The notes: generated by a model from the letters alone, not told the origin. A DNA stretch of 64,000 nt from Streptomyces sp. HNM0575 (GCF_012726265.1 NZ_JAASAG010000002.1:744001-808000), one strand, 5' to 3'. Positions 17,050-25,412 are shown, counted from the stretch's first letter. Numbers and translations are program-made.

Positions 17050-18192
17050 ATGAGCCACGCGACAGGCAGCTCCACCACGCGAACGCCTACCCCTACCCCT
17101 GCCCGTACCGACAAGCCCGTCCAGGACGGCATCCCGGAGAAGATGCGCGCGGCCGTGCTGTTCGGCCCCGGCGACATCCGGGTCGTCGACCGCGAGATAC
17201 CCGCCTTCGGGCCCGAAGAAGTGCTCGTCCGGGTGGCGATGTGCGGAGCGTGCGGCACCGACCTGAAGATCCTCGCCGGGCACTTCCCGCAGACGCCGCC
17301 CTTCGGCGAGTACACCCCGGGACACGAGTGGACCGGCACGGTCGCCGCCGTCGGCGAGAACGTCGACGAGTTCCGTCCCGGAGACCGGGTGTGCATCGAG
17401 GCGCACCACGGCTGCGGACGCTGCGCGAACTGCGTGACCGGCAAGTACACCGCCTGCCTCAACTACGGCGACGTGTCGAAGGGGCACCGCGCCAGCGGCA
17501 TGACGACCGACGGCGGCTTCGCCGAGTACGCCGTGCATCATGTCGCCGCGCTCTACAGGCTCCCGGACCATCTCAGCCCCGAGGACGGCGTGCTGATCAC
17601 CACGGCCGGCACCGGGCTCTACGGTCTCGACGCCGCCCAGAGCTACATCGTCGGACAGGACGTCGCCGTGTTCGGGCCCGGAGCGGTCGGCCTGATGACC
17701 GTCCAGATGTGCAGGCTGATGGGCGCCTCCAAGGTGATCCTCGCCGGTACGCGGAAGTCGCGTCTGGACCTGGGCCTGGAGCTGGGCGCGGACCACGTGG
17801 TCGACGTCACCGCCGAGGACCCCGTCGAGAAGATCCTCGAACTCACCGGAGGCGCCGGGCTGGACCTCACCATCGAGGCGTCCGGCGGACCCGACACCCC
17901 TCAGTTCTGCGTGGACGTCACCAAGCGCGGGGGCAAGATCCTCTTCGTCGCGTTCTACCCGGGCAAGGTCGAGTTCGACCTGAGCAGCGCCATCCGCAAG
18001 GACATCACCATGTACACCTCGCGGGGCGAAGGCGGCAACAACGTCGAACGCGCGGTGGCACTGGCCGCCAGCGGTCAGCTCCAGGGAGAGCGGCTGGTCA
18101 CGCACCACTTCCCGCTGGAGGACATCGAGGAGGCGTTCCGGGTGATCAAGGAGCGGGACGGCGATCCGCTGAAGGTCGTCATCGTGCCCTGA
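17050..18192 (+). CDS. Zinc-dependent alcohol dehydrogenase (medium chain)
   Basis: 380 residues from the ATG at 17050 with GAGGTGAG 7 nt upstream. Catalytic zinc ligands are visible in MCGACGTDLK (Cys), the following PGHEWTGTV (His-Glu), and the structural zinc site HHGCGRCANCVTGKYTACLN has four Cys. The NAD(P)-binding Rossmann segment is VAVFGPGAVGLMTVQMCRLM. Closest relatives by pattern are threonine, sorbitol or glucitol-type dehydrogenases that oxidise a secondary hydroxyl to a ketone. It lies 33 bp after the Tm-1-like gene and probably supplies the oxidation step before aldol cleavage; the substrate cannot be read from sequence. The first 30 residues are Thr/Pro-rich and unconserved. 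Confidence 0.92.
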   Translation: MSHATGSSTTRTPTPTPARTDKPVQDGIPEKMRAAVLFGPGDIRVVDREIPAFGPEEVLVRVAMCGACGTDLKILAGHFPQTPPFGEYTPGHEWTGTVAAVGENVDEFRPGDRVCIEAHHGCGRCANCVTGKYTACLNYGDVSKGHRASGMTTDGGFAEYAVHHVAALYRLPDHLSPEDGVLITTAGTGLYGLDAAQSYIVGQDVAVFGPGAVGLMTVQMCRLMGASKVILAGTRKSRLDLGLELGADHVVDVTAEDPVEKILELTGGAGLDLTIEASGGPDTPQFCVDVTKRGGKILFVAFYPGKVEFDLSSAIRKDITMYTSRGEGGNNVERAVALAASGQLQGERLVTHHFPLEDIEEAFRVIKERDGDPLKVVIVP

Positions 18193-18260
18193 ACGTCGGC
18201 GACTTGGACGTTCATGCGCTGTGCGCGCTCGCGCTTCACGTAGTTCGAGGGCGGCGCCCC

Positions 18261-18290
18261 GGGTGTGCGTTGCGCGGGTGTGCGTTGCGC
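18261..18290 (+). repeat. Tandem 15-bp repeat upstream of the permease
   Basis: GGGTGTGCGTTGCGC is repeated exactly twice (18261-18275, 18276-18290) and followed by a degenerate third start. It lies in the 275-bp gap between the dehydrogenase and the permease; nothing else is evident there and no terminator is seen, so read-through is possible. Confidence 0.7.
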
Positions 18291-18467
18291 GGGTGCGCCG
18301 TACGCGGATGCGCCGTGCAGTGAGCGGGACTTGCCCTGGGCGGGGCGCGCGACCTGAGCGGGGCGTGCCCTGAGCGACACGTGCCCGGGGCGGGCCGTGC
18401 CCTTCGGGGCTGGAGAGCAGGCGGGGGAGAACCGGGGGCCGAGCCGGGCTGACCGGAGGAGATTCCG

Positions 18468-20294
18468 ATGCACGAACAGATCGTTACGCCGGTGGCGGGT
18501 TCGCTGGCACTGTCCGCACTGGTGGCAGCACTGCCGCTGATCATTCTGCTGATCATGCTCGGCGTGCTCAGAGTGAAGGCCCACTGGGCGGCGCTCACGG
18601 GCGTGGTGGCGGCGCTGGCGGTGTCCGTACTGGTCTACCGGCTGCCGGCGCTCACGGCGCTGAGCGGCGCCGCGGAGGGAGCGGCCACCGGGCTGTTCCC
18701 GATCGTGTGGATCGTGCTCAACGCGGTGTGGGTGAACAGGCTCGTTCAGGTCTCCGGCTATCTGGACCGCGTCCGGGAGACGTTCATGATCCTCTCCGAC
18801 GACGTGCGGGTGCAGGCGCTCGTCGTGGCGTTCTGCTTCGGCTCGCTGCTGGAGGCGATGGCCGGATTCGGAGCGCCCATCGCCGTCGTGGCGGCGATCC
18901 TGCTGGCGCTGGGCTTCAGTCCGGTACGGGCGGCCACGGTCGCGCTCTTCGCCGACGCGGCCGGAACCGCCTTCGGCTCGGTCGGCAATCCGATCACGGC
19001 ACTTGGCAAGACCACCGGGCTGGACGCCGAAAGGCTCGGCGACATGGTGGGACGCCAGTCGGCGATCGTGGCCTTCTTCGTACCGTTCGTCCTGCTGCTC
19101 GTCCTCGGCGGACTGCGCTGCCTGCGCGAACTGTGGCCGGTGGCGCTCGCGGTGGCCGCCGGATTCAGCGTCGGCCAGTTCGTGACGTCCAACTACGTGG
19201 CGTTCCAGCTCGCGGACCTGTGCGGTGCGGTCCTCGCGGCGCTGGCGGCGGTCGTGGTGCTGCGCTTCTGGCGTCCACGGCATCCGGTCACGGTGCCGGA
19301 CGGGCCGCCCGGCGCGGCACCGGAAGACGACGCCGAAGGCGACGCCGCACGGGCGGCCGAGGGCGGACTCCTCGAAGACGGCTTCCCCGGGAACGCCCCT
19401 TCGGGAGGCGCCCCTTCGGGAGGCGGTCCTGCGGGGGTCGCCCATGCGGAGGGCGGCGCGGGCGCGGACGCAGGCGCAGGCGCGGGCGGGGGCGCGGGCG
19501 GGAGCGCAACAGCCACCGCCACCGCCACCCCTCCCCGCTTCCAGCGGCACATGGTCGGCCACACGGTGCGGGCCTTCGTGCCGTACGCGATGCTCACCGG
19601 GCTGCTGGCGCTCGTGTCGCTCGAAGGCCCCGTGAAGACGTTCCTCGAAGGGCTTCAACTGAGCTTCGTCTGGCCGGGAACGGAGGTGGCGGCACCGGAC
19701 GGCAGCCCCCTGGCGCTCCGCGAGTTCACGCTCGACCTCGTCGGCGCCACCGGGACGGTGCTGCTGGTCACGGGCGTCGTCGCGATGTTCGTGCTGCGCG
19801 TCGCGCTGCGTACCGCGGTCAGGGAGTACCGCGAGGCCGCGGTGCAGATACGGTTCGCGGCGACCACGGTCGTGCTGGTGCTCGCGTTCGCGTACCTGCT
19901 CAACTACTCGGGCCAGGCCGCCTCGATCGGTGCCTTCTTCGCGCTGGCCGGCAGCGGATTCGTACTGCTCTCCCCCGTCCTCGGCTGGCTCGGCGTCGCG
20001 GCCACCGGATCGGACACCTCGGCCAACGCACTGTTCGGAGCGGTGCAGGTGGCCTCCGCACAGCACATCGGCGTGAGCCCCTACCTGCTCGCCGGCGCCA
20101 ACAGCGAGGCGGGCGCCCTCGGCAAGCTGATCAGCCCGCAGAACCTGGCGATGGCCGCAGCCGCCGTCGGACTCTCCGGAAAGGAAGGGGTGCTGTTCCG
20201 CCGTACGTTCTGGTGGAGCGTGCTGTATCTGCTGCTGTTCGTGCTGGTCGTGGTGCTGATGGCGGCCGGGCCGCTCTCCGCGCTGGTGGTCTGA
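18468..20294 (+). CDS. L-lactate/glycolate permease family transporter (LctP)
   Basis: 608 residues, about 13 membrane spans. LctP carriers import 2-hydroxy monocarboxylates with protons. Family blocks include FPIVWIVLNAVWVNRL, FGSLLEAMAGFGAPIAVVAAIL, TAFGSVGNPITALGKTTGL, WLGVAATGSDTSANALFG and ANSEAGALGKLISPQNLAMA. An unusual hydrophilic loop of about 85 residues (roughly 272-357), rich in Gly, Ala and Asp, interrupts the middle of the protein. ATG at 18468 follows GGAGGAGATTCCG. As the last gene of the cluster it points to a small hydroxy acid as the imported substrate. Confidence 0.92.
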   Translation: MHEQIVTPVAGSLALSALVAALPLIILLIMLGVLRVKAHWAALTGVVAALAVSVLVYRLPALTALSGAAEGAATGLFPIVWIVLNAVWVNRLVQVSGYLDRVRETFMILSDDVRVQALVVAFCFGSLLEAMAGFGAPIAVVAAILLALGFSPVRAATVALFADAAGTAFGSVGNPITALGKTTGLDAERLGDMVGRQSAIVAFFVPFVLLLVLGGLRCLRELWPVALAVAAGFSVGQFVTSNYVAFQLADLCGAVLAALAAVVVLRFWRPRHPVTVPDGPPGAAPEDDAEGDAARAAEGGLLEDGFPGNAPSGGAPSGGGPAGVAHAEGGAGADAGAGAGGGAGGSATATATATPPRFQRHMVGHTVRAFVPYAMLTGLLALVSLEGPVKTFLEGLQLSFVWPGTEVAAPDGSPLALREFTLDLVGATGTVLLVTGVVAMFVLRVALRTAVREYREAAVQIRFAATTVVLVLAFAYLLNYSGQAASIGAFFALAGSGFVLLSPVLGWLGVAATGSDTSANALFGAVQVASAQHIGVSPYLLAGANSEAGALGKLISPQNLAMAAAAVGLSGKEGVLFRRTFWWSVLYLLLFVLVVVLMAAGPLSALVV

Positions 20295-20323
20295 CGTACG
20301 TCAGCGAGGGATGCCGTACGGGC

Positions 20324-20360
20324 CGGAGGGCGCGGTGCGTGAGGGGCGCCGCGCCCTCCG
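20324..20360. terminator. Bidirectional terminator between permease and LacI genes
   Basis: Arms GGAGGGCGCGG (20325-20335) and CCGCGCCCTCC (20349-20359) are perfect complements with a 13-nt loop, extended by one C/G pair. It sits in the 87-bp gap between two convergent genes and can serve both. Confidence 0.7.
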
Positions 20361-20381
20361 CGTACCGCGCCTCTCAGGCCG

Positions 20382-21488
20382 TCAGGCCGGCGGGCCCGAA
20401 CTGTCCCTGACGACCACCTTGGTCGGCAGCATGGTCGCCCCGTCGCGGGACTCGCCCGCCCCCTCGTCCTCCTCGGAGGCCCCTTCGCTCCGGCCCGCCG
20501 GAATCCGGTCGACCAGCAACCGGGCCGCCGTGGAGCCGATTTCGTACGTCGGCACCGCTACGGTCGTCAGCTTGGGACGCAGGAACGAGGAGAACGACAC
20601 GTCGTCGAAGCCGGTGACGGACATCCGGCCCGGCACGGGAACCCCCTCGTCGTGCAGCGCCGCCAGAACACCCACCGCGACCCGGTCGTTGACCGAGACC
20701 ACGGCTGTCGGCGGATCGGGCAGCCGGGTCAGCGCCCGCGCCGCCCCGTACCCGGAGTCCTCGTCGAACTCGCCCGCCCGCACGAGGCTTTCGTCGTATG
20801 CGAGTCGATGTGCGGTCAGCGCACGCCGGTAGCCCTCCACCCGGTCCTGCATGGTGCGCGAGGACTCCGGGCCGCCGGCGAACGCGATGCGCCGGTGCCC
20901 CAGCGCGATCAGGTGCGCGGTGATCGCCTCACCCGCGGCCACGTTGTCGACCTGCACCGACGGGCAGTGCATTCCGTGCCGCCCGACCACCACGACCTTG
21001 GTGTTGTACTGGTCGAGAATGCCGACGTCGATCGCCGTGTCCGCGGCACCGCCCGCGATCAGGACGCCGTCGACCCTGCTCTTGACGAGCGTCTCCAGAT
21101 AGCGGTTCAGCCGCTCCGGCTCGCGGTCGGTGTTGCACAGCACTATCCGGTATCCGGCGAGCGAGGCGACGTCCTCGATCCCCCGGACCATCCCCGGGTA
21201 GTACGGGTTGGAGATGTCCGGCACGATCACGCCGAGGACCGAGGTGCGCTGCTGAAGCAGCGCCCTGGCCAGGTCGTTCGGCCGGTATCCCAGGGCGGCG
21301 CTGGTCTCCAGCACATGACGGCGCGTCTCGGCCCTCATCTGGAAGCTCTCCGAGTCGGCGCTGAGCGCGCGGGAGACCGTGGCCACCGACACTCCCGCCG
21401 CCTCGGCGACGTCGCGGATGCTCACGGTCTTGTGCCCGGACGCCTGCGCCCGGGACGCTCTGGTCCGCTTCTTCTGCTCACCCGTCAC
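20382..21488 (-). CDS. LacI-family transcriptional regulator
   Basis: 368 residues from the GTG at 21488; an adjacent GTG at 21491 is equally possible and neither has a clear ribosome site, so a leaderless or near-leaderless mRNA may apply. The LacI helix-turn-helix and hinge are at about residues 23-46 (VSIRDVAEAAGVSVATVSRA). A periplasmic-binding-like sensor domain follows, with GVIVPDISNPYYPGMVRGIE, DGVLIAGGAADTA, VSVNDRVAVGVLAALHDEG and VTGFDDVSFSSFLRPKLTTV. An acidic insert (SEGASEEDEGAGES) lies near the C-terminus. A palindrome 9 bp upstream matches the repeats before 14114, so it likely represses itself and the catabolic operon until an inducer binds. Confidence 0.93.
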   Translation of the reverse strand: MTGEQKKRTRASRAQASGHKTVSIRDVAEAAGVSVATVSRALSADSESFQMRAETRRHVLETSAALGYRPNDLARALLQQRTSVLGVIVPDISNPYYPGMVRGIEDVASLAGYRIVLCNTDREPERLNRYLETLVKSRVDGVLIAGGAADTAIDVGILDQYNTKVVVVGRHGMHCPSVQVDNVAAGEAITAHLIALGHRRIAFAGGPESSRTMQDRVEGYRRALTAHRLAYDESLVRAGEFDEDSGYGAARALTRLPDPPTAVVSVNDRVAVGVLAALHDEGVPVPGRMSVTGFDDVSFSSFLRPKLTTVAVPTYEIGSTAARLLVDRIPAGRSEGASEEDEGAGESRDGATMLPTKVVVRDSSGPPA

Positions 21489-21496
21489 CACGCCAG

Positions 21497-21510
21497 TGTA
21501 AAGGATTACA
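21497..21510 (-). promoter_or_regulatory. Operator palindrome at the LacI gene start
   Basis: TGTAA-AGGA-TTACA is a perfect 5-bp inverted repeat with a 4-bp centre, six to nine bases upstream of the regulator start codons. Read on the minus strand (TGTAATCCTTTACA) it resembles the tandem repeats at 14074-14100, supporting autoregulation. Confidence 0.6.
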
Positions 21511-21567
21511 GGAGAGGGATCACAGGGCAGTGGCGGGGTACCCGTCCGCACTCCCGGCGGGGCCTAG

Positions 21568-21583
21568 TTCAACGCTTTCAACG
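21568..21583 (-). promoter_or_regulatory. Second operator-like motif upstream of LacI
   Basis: TTCAACGCTTTCAACG contains the 8-mer AACGCTTT also present in both repeats before the catabolic operon (14077-14084 and 14090-14097). It lies about 80 bp upstream of the LacI start and just past the stop of the beta-helix gene. This is a weaker match than the palindrome at 21497. Confidence 0.4.
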
Positions 21584-21594
21584 TCGCGGTCTCA

Positions 21595-22746
21595 TCAGTT
21601 CCCGCCGGGACCGGCGGGCGCGGAGCCGACCGCGTCGCAGCGGGGGACGCTGTTGGGCGGGGCGCAGTTGGTGGGCGTGTTCTTGAAGACCGTGCTCTTG
21701 ATGAGGTGCACCTCGGGCAGCTGCTGTTCGCCGGCACCGCCTGCCTTGCCCGGCTGACGCTCGGGGCTGCCGGTCGGGCGGATGATGATGCCGAAGCCCT
21801 GCCCGTCGTTGTTGATGCCGCCGCCCCGGGCGGGGCCGCCGTTCGCTGTGTTGCGGGTGACGACGCTGCGGTAGAGGGTCGTCGGCTGGTCCTCCCCGAC
21901 GAAGATGCCGCCGCCGGACGTCTCGGCGATGTTGCCTCCGACCCGCGTGGAGTTCAGGCGCAGCGGCCCGGTCTGGAGCCCCGAACCGCTGCTGATGCCC
22001 AGCGTCATGATGCCGCCGCCGAGGCCGCCCGCGCCTTCGCCGACGTTGTTGCCGGCGACGGAGACGCGGTTCAGCTTGGTGTCGCCCGCGTTGGCGAGGC
22101 CGCCTGCCCAGGAGGAGGCGGTGTTGTCCCGGAGGGCGCCGCCCTGCATCGTCATCGTTCCGCTGGTGGCGACCGCGCCCGCGTTCCCGCTGGTGTTGTC
22201 CCTGACGGTGGTGTTCTTCAGGCTGAGCGTTCCGACGTTGTTCCAGATCCCGCCGCCGAGGAAGCCGGAGCTGTTGTTCCTGACCGTTACACCGGTCAGC
22301 GTGAGCCGGCCGCGGTCGTTGAGGATGCCTCCGCCGCCCGCGCCGAAGCCGTCGCCCGATGCGTCGCCGCCGCGGACGGTGACCGAGTCCAGGCTGAGGC
22401 TGCCGGTCTGCGTCACGTGGAAGACGCGGAATGCTGCGGACGCACTGGGAGCGCGCTGGATGAGGGTGCGGTTCCCCGAGATCCGCACCTTGCCGGTGAT
22501 CTCCGGAAGACCGTCGTCGGTGTTGTCCTCCGCGGTGAGGGAGTATGTGCAGTCGCGGGCGAGGACGATGCTCCCGCCGCCCGTGTTCGCGTCGTCGATG
22601 GCCTTCTTCAGCGCAGCGATGTCGTTGCACGGCACTCGCGTCGGCGCCTGTGCCTGCGCCTGCGCCTGGCCGGCGGGCAGGAGCGTCAGGCACAGGCCGA
22701 GGCCGGTGACGGCTGGCACGCATACGCGTCTGAGCATGTCGGTCAT
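21595..22746 (-). CDS. Secreted right-handed parallel beta-helix protein
   Basis: 383 residues. A signal peptide is clear: MTDMLRRVCVPAVTG, then LGLCLTLLPAGQAQAQA. The mature protein is a chain of about 20-residue rungs with recurrent GGGI, GGGIWN and NNSS/NTS motifs, as in the polymorphic outer membrane protein/pectate-lyase-like beta-helix fold (for example FGAGGGGILNDRGRLTLTG). Such proteins bind or cleave polysaccharides or act as surface adhesins; no catalytic residues can be assigned here. Two Cys pairs are near the termini. The ATG at 22746 follows GGGAAG; an ATG three codons later is an alternative. It is transcribed in the same direction as LacI, upstream of it. Confidence 0.85.
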   Translation of the reverse strand: MTDMLRRVCVPAVTGLGLCLTLLPAGQAQAQAQAPTRVPCNDIAALKKAIDDANTGGGSIVLARDCTYSLTAEDNTDDGLPEITGKVRISGNRTLIQRAPSASAAFRVFHVTQTGSLSLDSVTVRGGDASGDGFGAGGGGILNDRGRLTLTGVTVRNNSSGFLGGGIWNNVGTLSLKNTTVRDNTSGNAGAVATSGTMTMQGGALRDNTASSWAGGLANAGDTKLNRVSVAGNNVGEGAGGLGGGIMTLGISSGSGLQTGPLRLNSTRVGGNIAETSGGGIFVGEDQPTTLYRSVVTRNTANGGPARGGGINNDGQGFGIIIRPTGSPERQPGKAGGAGEQQLPEVHLIKSTVFKNTPTNCAPPNSVPRCDAVGSAPAGPGGN

Positions 22747-23317
22747 GCGGCTTCCCTTTGGCTGTGGGGGCAGGGGCAGGGCCTACGCGATCCATGCGCC
22801 GCCCGGCCACCGAGCAGCCCCGCCCCCGAGCGCCGCTGATCACCACTCAGACATATGCGACGGGTCCACTGCTCGCACTCCGGGTCTGCCGTTCGGCCGC
22901 GTCCTCGACTGCGTCCTCGGTGCGCCCTGTACGGGGGCTGGTACCAGGTGCTCTCAGGCAGCTTCGTTCGGGCGTCCCGTAAGGTCCAGTTCGGGCCAGC
23001 AACTCCCGGATGCGTAGCTCGATCTCGTCCCGGACCGGACGACGGACTGCCTCGACGCCTCGCCCGCCAAGGACGGCAAGACCCGTAGGTCGCGGTAGCG
23101 ACCTCGTCCAGAGTCCTTCGGACCGCATGGCGTCCCGATCGCCAACGCTGCGGCTCAATCACGGTGCTGAGAGCCGGAGTTGACCAGTTGAGCGGGGCGC
23201 AGCACCTCGTCAGCGAACTCGGCAGGCGCGTGATGCCGTCGGCGACGCACCAGCGCGAGACACCGACGGGTGGCGGATCGGGATGCGCACGCGCCTCGTT
23301 GGCCGCAGGCTGGTGAC
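22747..23317. other. 571-bp stretch without an intact gene
   Basis: This gap contains the promoter region of the beta-helix gene at its left end. I see no tRNA, no terminator and no complete coding sequence. A short protein-like remnant is described separately at 22988-23080. Base composition is somewhat less biased than in the flanking genes, consistent with decayed or non-coding DNA. Confidence 0.5.
22988..23080 (-). pseudogene. Possible remnant of an arsenate-reductase-like (LMW phosphatase) C-terminus
   Basis: One minus-strand frame reads LGGRGVEAVRRPVRDEIELR followed by IRELLARTG. This resembles the C-terminal helix of ArsC/low-molecular-weight phosphatases (pattern GVEAVRxxRDEIxxRVxxLL). 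No active-site CxxxxxR loop lies upstream in frame and the frame runs on past the expected stop, so at most this is a fragment. Short similarity of this size can arise by chance. Confidence 0.25.
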
Positions 23318-23521
23318 ATGGCCGCGCCTATCGTCGTGCATCCCCCGTCGCCGTCCGGTGGCCGCCGTGTCACCGCGGACGGGACCATCCTCGGCCTCGC
23401 CCACGACCTGCGCGACCTTGCCGAGTTTCTGCGCCGCGTCGGCCTGGACCCGGAGGACGTGCGGTTCGACGACCCCGAGCTCATCGAGTGGCGCCGGGGT
23501 GGGCCCGACGTGTGGCAGTAG
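23318..23521 (+). CDS. Small conserved actinobacterial protein
   Basis: 67 residues from the ATG at 23318 (a GTG-type extension would add 16). The protein reads APIVVHPPSPSGGRRVTADG, then ILGLAHDLRDLAEFLRRVGL, ending PELIEWRRGGPDVWQ. From memory, near-identical small proteins of unknown function are common in Streptomyces, frequently inside or beside integrated conjugative elements. It is probably cytoplasmic with a short beta hairpin and one helix. No ribosome site is strong, and no integrase or replication gene is next to it. It may mark an old insertion in this accessory region. Confidence 0.65.
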   Translation: MAAPIVVHPPSPSGGRRVTADGTILGLAHDLRDLAEFLRRVGLDPEDVRFDDPELIEWRRGGPDVWQ

Positions 23522-23672
23522 CCACTCCGGAACCTGTGCCCGAATCTCCTTGCCTGGCGCCTGGCGATCTTCCGCGCCGCGGGCCTGGTGCCCCCTCGCG
23601 CTGAAGCTGTCGGATCCTCATCGCGCCGCGTGCTGACGTATGGAAACGGCGTATGGAGACGGGTCCCGCGGC

Positions 23673-24740
23673 TCAGTCGCCTTCGGGCAGCGTCAGGCCC
23701 AGCCGGATCTGCCCGTCCGCGGTGGCCACGATCGTCTCGGTGACGTCCCGGGGTTTCCAGCCGAGCAGCGACCGGGCCTTTTCGTTGCTGATGACGGGGA
23801 TCCGGCCTCGCATGGCCGCGGCGTCGCGAAGTGCCGGCTCCGTCTTGGCGGCCTCGCGTACCTGCTCGATGGTCAGCTCCGTGGAGGGCAGGACATCTGC
23901 TGCGGCGGGGAAGTGTTCGCGCAGGATCTGTGCCATGCCGAAGAGGCTGATCGCCGGTCCGCCGACGGCGATGAAGCGCTCGCCCGCCGCTTTCGGATGC
24001 AGCATGGCCCGCAGGTGCAGGTCCACGACGTCCCGTACGTCGGCCACACCGAAGTACATGATCGGCACCACGGGCATCTGCCCGGTCAGCATGTTCTTGA
24101 CGAGACCGAGCGAGGCGGACGGCCGGTCGCCCAGCTGGGGACCGAAGATCCCGGTGGGATTGACGACCGCCAGCTCGATGCCGCCGTGAGTATGGACGTA
24201 GTCCCAGGCGGCACGCTCGGCCAGCACCTTCGACTTGTGGTAGGCGGGCAGGCCCTCGGTGTCCGGGTCGGTCCAGTCCGCTTCCGAGTAGTGGTTGCCG
24301 GGCTTCACCGTGTATCCGACCGCTGCGTAGGAGGACGTCATCACGACCTGCGGGATCCCGGCCTTCCGGGCTTCGGACAGGACGCGCAGGGTGCCGTCGC
24401 GGGCGGGGAGGACGAGCTCCTCCTCCGTCTCGGGCGGGGTGGACGGGAAGGGCGACGCGTGGTGCAGTACGTGGCCGACCCCGTCCATGGCGTCCGCCCA
24501 GCCGTCGTCGGCGCTGAGGTCGGCGACGACGAACTCCAGCCGGCTGGACGGATCGACCTCGGCCCGCCGGAGCGCGGCCCGGACCTCGGCCTCCTGTCCG
24601 GGCTCCCGGACTGTCACACGGGTCTGATATCCCTCGCGCAACAGTCGGGCGACCGAGTGGCTGCCGACGAATCCGGTGCCACCTGTGACGAGCACCGTCC
24701 CGCGTTCTGACGGGGAAGCGGTGAGATCTTCTGTAGTCAA
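23673..24740 (-). CDS. NAD-dependent epimerase/aldehyde reductase (extended SDR, DFR-like)
   Basis: 355 residues from a TTG at 24740 (AAGGA 7 nt upstream). Extended short-chain dehydrogenase of the dihydroflavonol-4-reductase/methylglyoxal reductase group: VLVTGGTGFVGSHSVARLL cofactor motif, HHASPFPSTPP, a Ser in MTSSYAAVGYT, catalytic YHKSKVLAER (YxxxK) and NPTGIFGPQL. Likely reduces a carbonyl or aldehyde with NADPH. It starts three bases after the stop of a MerR regulator in the same direction, so the two form an operon and the reductase is probably a MerR-controlled stress or detoxification enzyme. Confidence 0.88.
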   Translation of the reverse strand: MTTEDLTASPSERGTVLVTGGTGFVGSHSVARLLREGYQTRVTVREPGQEAEVRAALRRAEVDPSSRLEFVVADLSADDGWADAMDGVGHVLHHASPFPSTPPETEEELVLPARDGTLRVLSEARKAGIPQVVMTSSYAAVGYTVKPGNHYSEADWTDPDTEGLPAYHKSKVLAERAAWDYVHTHGGIELAVVNPTGIFGPQLGDRPSASLGLVKNMLTGQMPVVPIMYFGVADVRDVVDLHLRAMLHPKAAGERFIAVGGPAISLFGMAQILREHFPAAADVLPSTELTIEQVREAAKTEPALRDAAAMRGRIPVISNEKARSLLGWKPRDVTETIVATADGQIRLGLTLPEGD

Positions 24741-24743
24741 CCT

Positions 24744-25205
24744 TCAGTCCTTCACGGTGAATTGGTCCATGACGTGCGTGACGTCGTCGATCGCCCGCTT
24801 TTCGGCGTCCGCGTCCCCACGGACCCGGGCATCCCACAGGTCCGCCTTGCCTCGCAGATACGCCAGACGAAGTTGAAGCTGCTCGATCTCGGCGGCCAGC
24901 TTCTTCGCCTGCGAGGCGAACAGATCCCGCTGTTCGGCCGCCGCGGAATCGCCTTCGGCGAGCAGTTCCAGGTAGCGGCGCATCCCGGTGACGGTCATCC
25001 CGGCGGAACGCAGGCAGGACAGCGCCTCGACGCGGTCCACGGTCGCCGGCGGGTAGCGGCGGTGGCCACTGGACTCGTCCCGTGCGACCTCTCCGAGCAG
25101 GCCGATCTTCTCGTAGTAGCGCAGCGTGGGATCGCTGAAGCCCGATCGTCGTGCCATCTGCTGGATGGTCAGATCCGCCGCTTGCTCTCTGGTCGCTCCT
25201 GCCAT
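24744..25205 (-). CDS. MerR-family transcriptional regulator
   Basis: 153 residues. The winged helix-turn-helix at residues 13-60 (IQQMARRSGFSDPTLRYYEK followed by IGLL) is typical MerR; it is followed by RRYPPATVDRVEALSCLRSA and a long coiled-coil dimerisation helix (EQRDLFASQAKKLAAEIEQL). There is no C-terminal metal-binding cysteine cluster, so it resembles organic-signal sensors rather than metal sensors. Start ATG at 25205 has GGAGG 8 nt upstream. It is first in a two-gene operon with the reductase and is divergent from the RidA gene. Confidence 0.93.
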   Translation of the reverse strand: MAGATREQAADLTIQQMARRSGFSDPTLRYYEKIGLLGEVARDESSGHRRYPPATVDRVEALSCLRSAGMTVTGMRRYLELLAEGDSAAAEQRDLFASQAKKLAAEIEQLQLRLAYLRGKADLWDARVRGDADAEKRAIDDVTHVMDQFTVKD

Positions 25206-25222
25206 GCCGACAGCCTCCGATA

Positions 25223-25242
25223 CCTCAAGCGCTTGAAGTCAA
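25223..25242 (-). promoter_or_regulatory. MerR-type operator with -35 element
   Basis: On the minus strand TTGACT (25242-25237) runs into TTCAAGCGCTTGAGG, an imperfect palindrome of the kind MerR proteins occupy between -35 and -10. It ends only 18 bp before the merR start codon. No convincing -10 at the 19-bp spacing expected for MerR promoters is visible, so the exact promoter is uncertain. Confidence 0.55.
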
Positions 25243-25412
25243 GCGCACTCGTCGGCGCCCCGGCCGCTGTCGACTGCGGCGGCTGCCGGCCGACGCTCTT
25301 GGAGAAGTGACGGCGCTGCCGCGGGAGCGGCGAAAAGGGAAGGCGGGGCCTGACGAGGCGTTGGCAGGATGTCCGTCCTGCTCGACACCCGACGGGAGAG
25401 GACCCGACGACC

